Positions 58,201-64,000 of a DNA stretch of 64,000 bases are shown here, piece after piece (positions within the stretch are counted from its first letter, which is position 1; each line of letters opens with the position of its first letter). Source of the stretch: Telmatactis stephensoni (Eukaryota > Cnidaria > Anthozoa > Actiniaria > Isophelliidae); contig JALIZF010001717.1 in assembly GCA_029948255.1 (NCBI GenBank), positions 248,001-312,000 on the forward strand, written 5' to 3'. The position numbers and the translations under genes are program-made. The notes beneath the pieces were generated by a model that was not told the origin of the DNA, did no database searches, and saw only the letters and a list, made by a program, of their open reading frames with translations.

Positions 58201-61200
58201 CTGGTTATCTGTTCTGATCTATTTTTACAAGTTTGGGTATTACAGATTTCCCATGTAAAATAGAACAGATTCCCAAGCTAGACCCAGGCAAACCCCAAGT
58301 TTGGAATTGACATTTTTTTCCTGTGGTACCACTAGCTCCAAATTCAAACTCCAGAGTATTCAAAAGTAAGAAGAATGAGTGGAGTGGTGTAAGGAATGGT
58401 CCTATTCTATAGACTAACCAATAATACTTACACTTACCCTTGGTCTTGTCGGCAGTGGATCTGGTTTTTCTCTTCCTGGTAACAATGGACACCATGCTTC
58501 TACCTAAAAAACATACAGATTAGAATATTTCCATATTAATGAATGGTATTCATTATATATACACCTAATGCAAACAAAGACAGCTTATAAGCGGGGGGGG
58601 GGGGGGGGGGGCTTATAAGCAGCAGTTTACGGTATGACAACATGATAGTTTTCACTCCACCACAGGACTAAAAGGAGCGAAAAGATCAACTTATGCATCA
58701 TGACAACATGACAACATGAATTGAACTCGCTTACCTCACTTAAAAATCTTAAAATGCTGCAATCATCTGTTGTGTTAACTTGGTGTTGTTTTACATAACA
58801 TTCTATATTTTCTTGGGACATTGCAGCCCTAATCCGCTACAATAATCAAAATGAGATGTGTTAACCATATCATCAATATTTGTAATTCTTTTTTTGAATT
58901 TAATTTTTTGTAATAATGTATTTTGTATTTTTATAATACTATTACCGGCAGATAGATGCTATTTGATTTCATGGCTACAGTGAGCTGTGGTATTCTGTAA
59001 AACCGTTAAAGGAGAACTGAAGACAATAAACCATAAACTTTTCTTGTTACAATTTTAGTGAAATACTTTTTAGTGAAACTATATATGTAAGAGTAACAGA
59101 GAATCTGAAACTTAATACCCAAGCATTAAGCTATAGTCATTTTATAAACTGAGGAAACTAAGGTAGCAATAATTAAATATCAATTTTTAGTTTTATTATT
59201 TTATGCTTGTTATAATGCAAAAATTAATTTGACCGAGTGCCCGGCCTGTGTTTGAAAGCTAATTTTGTTAGTTCCAGATTCTGTATTTTCCCGCTTGACA
59301 CCGTTTGCCTGGGTTCTTTAAAGCCGGTGGTGTGCACACACGAAAAGTTTGCTCCCGCAACTCGCTCCTGGGTCATTTTGCACAATTAACCAGTACACAC
59401 GAGGGAGGATGCTGCAGGAGCTTGCTGCATGGTGTGGTCATGCTCGCTGATATTTCACCAGTTTAATATCAGGGAGCATGAGCAGAGGGCAAAAATTTTG
59501 TTGCACAACAAAATTTTTTGCGTAAAATCGTTGGTACATATACACTACAAAAATGGCAAAAATGATAACCCGCTACAACGGGTTAATCAACCCGCTAGAG
59601 CCAGATGACAACCCCATCCAGTCACTAAGTATATACTTGGCGACGAACTGGCTACAGCCGGTTGGTCAACCCGCTACAGCTAAACCCGTTGTAGCGGGTT
59701 GACCAACCGGCTGTAGCCAGTTCGTCGGCAAGTATATACTTAGACACTTGATGGGGTTTTCAACTGGCTCTAGCGGGTTGAATGACAACCCGCTACAACG
59801 GGTTCGACTCTAGCGGGTTGACCAACCGGCTGTAGCCAGTTCGTCGGCAAGTATATACTTAAAAACTCGATGAGGTTTTCAACTGGCTCTAGCGGATTGA
59901 TATAACTCGTTGTAGCGGGTTATCATTTTTGCCATTTTTAAGCTCATATACGAGGGAGCTTTGCTCCAGGAGCGTGTTGCAGGAGCATGTTACGGGAGCA
60001 AGCTCCATCGTGTGTACTGGCCTTTACGGTCCTGGGATTATTTGCGGTCTGTACAGTACCATCATTTGTGCATGTAGATTTTTTACCCACCATTACTTTG
60101 TCACTGCAGAGTGGATACCTCCAGTTCACAGGGATATTACAACCGTTCTTAATTGGAATGGCTAGCTTATCAGGGGCTTCAGCAATTCCATCTGCACAAT
60201 TTCAAAAGAATAGATAAAATAATAGGACAAATACGGTACCAAGCTCAGAATCAAGACTACAATTCACGGTGACAGTAAGCCGTTATGCTGATTTATTTAT
60301 TACTTATTTATATTACTTAAAAGTTCGCTAACGTTATATCTCAATTACACGATCTGTTTAGAATTTTTAAGATGCAAACTTCTGTAGAATTTTGAGTGAG
60401 CTTTGTTTTAGTGGCCTAACGGATATTCAATTTCATAGATTCATTGGTACTTGGACTTTCAAAATTCAAGAAATGGTCAACATTTAGCGTCCGTCCATTG
60501 AGTTATGGATGCACGCGGGAGGCAGCTAAGCACGAAAGAAGATAGTTTTTAGAGTCAGGCTTACCGACCAAGTGCATCCATAACTCAAAGAAGATGAATT
60601 TAATCGAAATATAGCATCAAAGAACAGGCTCGTAACATGGTATATGGGATCAGGGATCAAGCCCCAAATGATGGCCAGGATCAGGGTCCAGAGGCCAGGG
60701 CTCAGGGATCAAATGGGTGGGAGCGAGGATCAGGGACATTGGGTCAGGACCAGGGATCAGCTCGATCAGTTTTTTGCACCAAGGATTAGGGATCAAAACT
60801 TTCTAAAAATATGGACTCAGGGATCAAAATTTCCGTAAAATCCCGGGATCAGTGAGACGAAAATATACCATGCTACGAGCCTGAAAGAATTATAATGTAC
60901 ATCAAACAGGCAAATGCTTTCAAGAAGCTCAACACAAATCACACAAAGGTATTTAAATATTCCATGGTTATACCAGAAACAAAACTATATAAAAGACGAA
61001 AATATTCACAATATTTCTATCCCTAGTTAGTTATAACTTTCTAAGCACGCAAATATCAAACGAAGACGAGTGGAGTAGGCCTGTGTATTTCTGATAATAT
61101 CACTGGTATTGGCTTTCTATTCTTCTATTGCTTAATTGTACTATTGCATTTATCGTGGTAACATACGTATTAGTATACTTAATACATAATTCACCTATAA

Positions 61201-63117
61201 TTCACCTATTTTTAAAGACCTGAGTGAGACGAACTGTATGTATGATATAGAGGAATTCATGCTTGCTAGGCATTATGGGTAATCTGGACAGGATTACAAA
61301 GAAGCAAAACGGGAAAAAATCAGTTTGACTGGTGGATTACTGCTCAAGTAGGGTCAAGTAAGGCTTGGGTTTTTTAAATCAATTTGTATGAATTTTAGGT
61401 TTTATGAATCTCACGACTTATCCAATGTGGAAATCTCCATATTTTGGTAATTTTCATTTAGTATCCATCGACTGAAATTTTTTCCATGAATGTTGACTTT
61501 TGTTGGAGTGTCACGTGACTTACTGGACCATGTTTTTCACTGAAAAATTTCAATTAGAAATGGGGTACACAACAAACGTTAACATTTCAATATTTATGAA
61601 TTGCATGTTTTCTTGTTTCTTTCGGAAAGGGCTTTCCAAATCAGCCTTTTCCATTTGGAAAAATAGCTCACATAAAGTGTTATTTAAGAAAATAGGTCAC
61701 GTGACCTAATTTGCATATATATATTTCTGAAATATCTCCTTTATCAACACCGATAGACCACATGCAAAGGCTAATTCATATATGTGCTCTAAGTACCTTT
61801 AGAACGATGTGAATTTCAGCTTCATTTAATGAGGCTTTGTACTCCCCATTTTCAAAAAAAACATTTTTACTGGCTTAAAGTCACGTGACCAAGAAAATGC
61901 AAAATACTTGGTCTCAATCTGTCACCTTTTTTGATCTACAGCTTCCATAAGAATATTGATGCAATATCTCTAAAAGCAAGAGAATTATTTAAGAAACAAA
62001 ATTCTGGCTAATTGGCAGACAACCCAAGCCTTAATATACTCGGAGTGGCTTTAGAAAAGCCAGTAACCACAAAAAATATGTCTTAACGCGACACGATGAC
62101 TGATCACATACAAAATCATCCGAAAACTAGGACTGACATATTCAAACTTTATTCCCATCGTGAATTCAAACCACAGACTAGAAGAAACTTCTTGAAGACG
62201 TCGTCTGACGTCGTCTCTTGTAAATAAATCCATGGCAACACAAAAGGGTTGAGAACTATGGAAAGCTACGTTGACAAGAAGCAAAAGTATTTTTCAAGAA
62301 ACCTTTTTTTGCGAGTGCTAGCTAGTTTCACTAGATTATTCAAAAGAAACAAAGTTTTTGCTAAACACTAAGGTATCAGGGTACCTTTGTGACTGACGCT
62401 CACTAAAATCCACATAACGCTCTGCGGGATATTAGTCTAATATATACAAAAACTTGTATACATGTACTTGAAGCTGAATAAACGTAGTTTTTGAATTCAT
62501 CAAGAATATTATATTACGCTATTTTCAACCTTTATTTTATAGTGCGTGTTTTCAGTATTTTTGAGTGAACGGTGGCAGAAATCAGTTGCAAAGGTCCCCT
62601 GATACTTTCTGCACACCTTAGCAAAAGTTATCATAGCTAGCAAACGTAAGAATAGTATTCGCACACGGGCACGTCATGATTCTGTAAAATTCTGCAAATT
62701 TAATCATGTATATATTAGTTTAATTTAACTGTATTTTATTTAGTATCATGTATATATTTATCTATCTTACATTGTAAATTTATTTATTGTTTTATATTGT
62801 ATTTATTGATGTCAGGGGCACCAGGGAGAACAGTTAACTGATGGTGTTCCCTGCGTAAATAAAGCTGTTATTATTATTATTATTAGTGTGACCACACGGT
62901 ATATTTCATTTATTGAAAGTTCCATTAGCTAAGAAAGCTATATAGTCTTACAGACCATCTTACCTTTTTTTGGGCGCGGACTTGTCCCATTAAGATAATC
63001 ACTAAAAAACGAAATAGAAAAGAGAAAAGAGAAAACAACCAACAACGCCAATAGTAATCTGGCTAATCTGTTGAGACGTTTAAACGATAAGGAACGCAGC
63101 ATTGCAGACACTTCCAT
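45176..63117 (-). CDS. MGAT5: alpha-1,6-mannosylglycoprotein 6-beta-N-acetylglucosaminyltransferase (GnT-V), 17 exons
   Basis: Exons in order: 63117-62964, 60191-60091, 58836-58735, 58503-58438, 57218-57057, 56486-56323, 55844-55713, 54119-53983, 53366-53242, 52608-52540, 50926-50756, 47343-47281, 46991-46875, 46078-46004, 45877-45775, 45577-45520, 45374-45176. All GT-AG, phases agree, 1998 nt = 665 aa (human MGAT5 741). The enzyme adds beta1,6-GlcNAc to the alpha1,6-mannose of N-glycans in the Golgi (CAZy GT18). It starts with a short cytoplasmic tail and one signal-anchor helix (about residues 19-38), as a type II Golgi protein. GGPLGELVQW (E221) aligns with the human catalytic-base motif (E297, from memory; the 76-residue offset equals the length difference). 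FGTEAEFNFAQY, FPYEGPAPLEAIAHG and the cysteine-rich end LCPCRDF...LCKACT are family hallmarks. The shorter stem before the catalytic domain accounts for the length difference. The ATG is the first in frame with a basic-hydrophobic N-terminus. Confidence 0.96.
45641..45746. repeat. (GAT)n/(GTTGAT)n microsatellite in MGAT5 intron 15
   Basis: A long GAT tract with interspersed GTTGAT units lies 28 bases from the exon 15 donor, which on the minus strand gives ATC repeats just inside the intron. Confidence 0.95.
46429..46522 (-). mobile_element. tRNA-SINE fragment
   Basis: The minus strand reads AGCAAGGATGGCAAAGCTGGTTAGTGTGCGGCCTT, the head of the same SINE family as 18140-18297. Only the head and part of the body remain. 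MGAT5 intron 13. Confidence 0.65.
47048..47166. mobile_element. TIR element, TAGTCTCCTTYGCAGCCG family (copy 2)
   Basis: TIRs TAGTCTCCTTCGCAGCCG and CGGCTGCGAAAGAGACTA. The core is an independent palindrome, CCACGCGAATCCTCCCC/GGGGAGGATTCGCGTGG. MGAT5 intron 12. Confidence 0.85.
47800..47905. repeat. inverted partner of the repeat at 50080-50190
   Basis: The phrase AAGAGACCATAATACTAAG, then AATGAAACTCAGTATTGATG and GCGACTAAG-like text, recurs in reverse complement at 50080-50190. The pair flanks 2.2 kb that includes the tRNA-like genes and the LINE fossil. A poly-T run (47470-47479) nearby could be a retroposon tail on the minus strand. Confidence 0.75.
48590..48627 (-). tRNA. partial tRNA-Phe-like remnant
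   Basis: The minus strand reads TGCCGAAATAGTTCAACTGG and GAGAGCGTCTGAG: the acceptor and D-arm portion of the same tRNA-like sequence, ending before the anticodon. 3' portion absent. Confidence 0.6.
48825..48927 (-). tRNA. tRNA-Phe(GAA)-like gene with a 30-base hairpin insertion in the T loop (copy A)
   Basis: 103 bases. Acceptor GCCGAAA/TTTCGGC, D stem GCTC/GAGC, anticodon stem TCAGA/TCTGA with loop CTGAAGA (anticodon GAA) and T stem CCTGG/CCGGG are all intact and equal the usual metazoan tRNA-Phe. Thirty extra bases sit in the T loop after TTCAA. Within them AGAGTT-GGTAGG-AACTCT folds as a hairpin. Discriminator A is followed by GTTTTTC, a Pol III terminator. The internal B box is interrupted in this copy. 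It lies in MGAT5 intron 11, same strand. It could be a functional variant tRNA, a processed small RNA, a SINE head or a pseudogene. Confidence 0.7.
49204..49305 (-). tRNA. tRNA-Phe(GAA)-like gene with a 29-base hairpin insertion in the T loop (copy B)
   Basis: 102 bases; same acceptor, D and anticodon arms as copy A, with intact T-stem halves. Here the B box GGTTCAATCC is complete at the 5' side of the insert, which is framed by a CAATC direct repeat. The insert hairpin is AGAACTC-GTAG-GAGTTCT. Compared with copy A, two stem pairs change on both sides (G-C to A-T, T-A to C-G) and one pair is gained. TATTTTTTTC follows the discriminator base. Copies A and B start 379 bases apart with matching flanks, so they arose by tandem duplication. 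Confidence 0.7.
49490..50025 (-). mobile_element. LINE (non-LTR) reverse-transcriptase fossil
   Basis: The minus strand has LDPRKARGPDNIT, LPNEWKKSFVVPVHKK, DYRPIPLLCIVSKVLE and, in another frame, GFMQGRSTVTQLL. These are the ordered motifs of a Jockey/CR1-type RT, broken by stops and frameshifts. It runs into the tRNA-like copy B flank near 49480. Inactive. Confidence 0.85.
50080..50190. repeat. inverted partner of the repeat at 47800-47905
   Basis: Reverse complement of the 47800-47905 phrase, preceded by a CG dinucleotide run (ACGCGCGCGCG). See partner. Confidence 0.75.
51165..51990. repeat. inverted repeat with CATGGTAGCCAGCCAATCAGC arms
   Basis: The arms at about 51165-51290 and 51865-51990 contain ATGTCTCTGTCCTCTGATA, GGTAGCCAGCCAATCAGCGC and AATATTTTAT in opposite orientation. 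A third arm copy is at 52330-52440, related pieces lie at 52000-52160, and another is at 54890-55000. The MITE at 51398-51556 is inserted inside. Confidence 0.7.
51398..51556. mobile_element. MITE, TAGAGTGAT family (copy 2)
   Basis: TIRs TTTAGAGTGATTTTCATCGG and CAGTGAAAATCACTCTAAA with GACTGTGAAA/TTTCACAGTC. The interior CTAATAGTCAGTGTTTAATAG matches 44468-44617. Confidence 0.8.
53110..53222. mobile_element. small TIR element
   Basis: GGGCCGGGTGGGAAGATATTTGGCTC and GAGCCAAATATCTTCCCGTCTGGCCC are complementary arms of a short foldback, 20 bases before MGAT5 exon 9 (donor side). Confidence 0.75.
53556..53574. repeat. poly-C run of 19
   Basis: Nineteen C, then A and five more C; on the minus (transcribed) strand a poly-G tract able to form a G-quadruplex. 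MGAT5 intron 8. Confidence 0.95.
54507..54806. mobile_element. MITE, TATAGTCAATTGAAGAAACG family (copy 2, empty)
   Basis: 300 bases with the same ends and interior as 40499-41152 but without the nested palindrome; this defines the uninserted form. MGAT5 intron 7. Confidence 0.9.
54993..55460. mobile_element. MITE, TATACACCTATTTCAA family (copy 2, expanded)
   Basis: ATACACCTATTTCAA and TTGAAATAGGTGTAT ends, GACCGAAAAGGAGTATGGGT and GTCGCGTAGGCTTT inside. A (TTTATA)n-type tract at 55224-55370, framed by the direct repeat TTTTAATAAAATATTTTCATTAAAATG, accounts for its extra length over copy 1. Confidence 0.85.
55984..56125. repeat. (TTTA)n/(TTCA)n microsatellite
   Basis: Mixed TTTA and TTCA tetranucleotide runs in MGAT5 intron 6. 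Confidence 0.95.
56629..56757. mobile_element. MITE with TTCACATGAGA-type ends
   Basis: CCCGTTCACATGAGAGAGGGTGC pairs with GCACCCTCTTCTCATGTGAAAGGG, and GTAGAGATAACTCTTTTGTTTT with its complement; a short loop is left. MGAT5 intron 5. Confidence 0.8.
58593..58611. repeat. poly-G run of 19 between CTTATAAGC direct repeats
   Basis: Nineteen G flanked on both sides by CTTATAAGC, itself built on the palindrome CTTATAAG. It could form a G-quadruplex (plus strand). 90 bases from MGAT5 exon 4. Confidence 0.95.
59319..60025. mobile_element. TIR element with a second element nested inside
   Basis: The outer ends TTAAAGCCGGTG-GTGTGCACACACG and CGTGTGTACTGGCCTTTA recall the 4399-4577 family. GCTCCAGGAGC-type palindromes repeat near both ends. 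The inner element is at 59548-59940. It ends 66 bases from MGAT5 exon 2. Confidence 0.75.
59548..59940. mobile_element. foldback made of CAACCCGCTAGAGCC/GGTTGTAGCGGG modules
   Basis: TIRs AAATGGCAAAAATGATAACC and GGTTATCATTTTTGCCATTT. Inside, ACCCGCTACAACGGGTT, GGCTGTAGCCAGTTCGTCGG and CAAGTATATACTTAG modules occur three times in both orientations, so it is an inverted repeat built from smaller palindromes. Confidence 0.85.
60625..60883. mobile_element. TIR element with GGATCAGGG-rich interior
   Basis: TIRs CAGGCTCGTAACATGGTATAT and ATATACCATGCTACGAGCCTG. The interior is a degenerate GGATCAGGGA minisatellite with about a dozen units. MGAT5 intron 1. Confidence 0.85.
61359..62033. mobile_element. 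~675-bp TIR element containing CACGTGA sites
   Basis: Ends TAAGGCTTGGGTTTT and AACCCAAGCCTTA. Three GTCACGTGAC-type palindromes lie inside (about 61508, 61697, 61880). No transposase frame. MGAT5 intron 1. Confidence 0.65.
62700..62886 (+). mobile_element. LINE 3' end with (ATT)n tail
   Basis: A stretch ending CTGCGTAAATAAAGCTGTTATT followed by (ATT)n is the usual form of a CR1/L2-like LINE 3' terminus. The preceding 150 bases are A/T-rich UTR-like sequence. MGAT5 intron 1, antisense to the gene. Confidence 0.6.
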
Positions 63118-63754
63118 TACTGACGGACATCACAGAATATTAAGGGTTTTAATAACATTTTAATAAATATTAATATGATTTCGTATCATCCGCATTTAAC
63201 ATGCAAATGAGCATGTATAAAGTACAAATAACGCCGCTGATAAGGTCTGTACGTATGTTGAATTCATCAAAATAGAACCAAAAACTTTAATTAATTCGCT
63301 CATAAACACTAAATTTGAACACTATTAGAAATGGGACATTTTTCTCGCCCCAAAACGCTAGCCTGGTAGCAATAGAAGAGGCTCCCTTAATAAGCATACA
63401 ACCAACCGCGGCGTACATCGATCTCGATGACACGTTCTGTTAAGATATCTGTCAGGCTTTGTCAACAAGCGTAAGAGGGGGACTTACACTAGCCGGTAAT
63501 CACTCAAACTGAATCTTACGTCACAGATCACAAAAATTCAAACTAAAATCTAATTTCGAGTCCTATCAATTTTATTCTATTATGTGTTATAGAAAATTGT
63601 AATGAGCTAGAGTTATTCAGATATCTTGATGGACTCGATGATTTTTTGGTCGAGTTGTACATAGAAACCCTATAGTTTTGTCGCACAACGCAAAGTCACA
63701 CGTCTAAAATGCCGTGGAAATCAATATAATTGTGTCAAATTAAATTATTTTGGT

Positions 63755-63961
63755 TTACAGCCAAAATCGTTGCATCGCGACCAGCAAATTTGATTTTGGG
63801 TTTTTCTGAGCCGTCAATTAGTTTGGGGGCGGAGCTTCTTTCAAATCAACCAATCACTGAACGAGTCCGTGAAAGCTCCGCCCCCAAGAATGATGGACGG
63901 ATCAGAAAAGACCAAAATCTTACCGACGTTGGAGGTCGCGATGGAACGATTTTTGCTGTAA
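63755..63961. mobile_element. MITE, TTACAGCMAAAATYGTTGCA family (copy 2)
   Basis: TIRs TTACAGCCAAAATCGTTGCA and GGAACGATTTTTGCTGTAA. Interior GGGGGCGGAGCTTCTTTCAA and GAAAGCTCCGCCCCCAAG form a second inverted repeat. Opposite in orientation to 17638-17861. 640 bases upstream of MGAT5. Confidence 0.9.
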
Positions 63962-63976
63962 TTATATAGAGTCAAT

Positions 63977-64000
63977 TTCGTATGACTGGGAAGACGGCAC
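63977..64000 (+). mobile_element. left edge of a GGTACGGTnACGGT-family foldback, cut by the window end
   Basis: CGTATGACTGGGAAGACGGC equals, with one change, the phrase at about 29068-29088 inside copy 2 of that family. Confidence 0.5.

Overview
The window is eukaryotic, A+T-rich and full of introns. It is most likely from an anthozoan cnidarian such as a reef coral. This is inferred from the gene set (a metazoan HOOK gene, a metazoan MGAT5 gene, a TRIM protein with a filamin repeat, two neighbouring intronless class A GPCRs) and from the dense foldback/MITE, tRNA-SINE and degraded LINE content. No database search was possible, so the species is not assigned.

Layout. 1-14 kb: two related single-exon rhodopsin-type GPCR genes (1358-2317 and 9877-10890, both +), separated by a nested stack of inverted-repeat elements (4.4-8.3 kb); one of these carries a 54-codon helix-turn-helix-like microORF. 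14.2-29.6 kb: a complete 29-exon HOOK gene (+, 713 aa) whose exon phases all agree. 30-36 kb: mobile elements, a degenerate minisatellite, and a three-exon gene for a small secreted cysteine-rich (VWC-like) protein with a disrupted start. 36.5-38.8 kb: a two-exon gene of unknown function (-, 399 aa). 39-44 kb: a Penelope-like fragment, a MITE with a palindrome inserted in it, a (TTTTG)n tract, and a TRIM gene (RING, two B-boxes, coiled coil, filamin) split by a frameshift. 45.2-63.1 kb: a complete 17-exon MGAT5 gene (-, 665 aa). Its introns carry most of the remaining repeats, including two tRNA-Phe-like genes with an extra hairpin in the T loop, a LINE reverse-transcriptase fossil and many TIR elements.

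The protein genes look functionally unrelated: dynein adaptor (HOOK), Golgi N-glycan branching enzyme (MGAT5), receptors, and a TRIM-type E3 or scaffold. The strongest unexplained signal is the pair of tRNA-Phe(GAA)-like genes at 48825-48927 and 49204-49305. They keep the full cloverleaf and a downstream Pol III T-run, but each has 29-30 extra bases inside the T loop. The inserts form hairpins that differ between copies by paired, compensatory changes. Second is the nested foldback at 4.8-8.1 kb with its HTH microORF. Third is the set of repeated TIR families, several present here as matched intact, filled or diverged copies.
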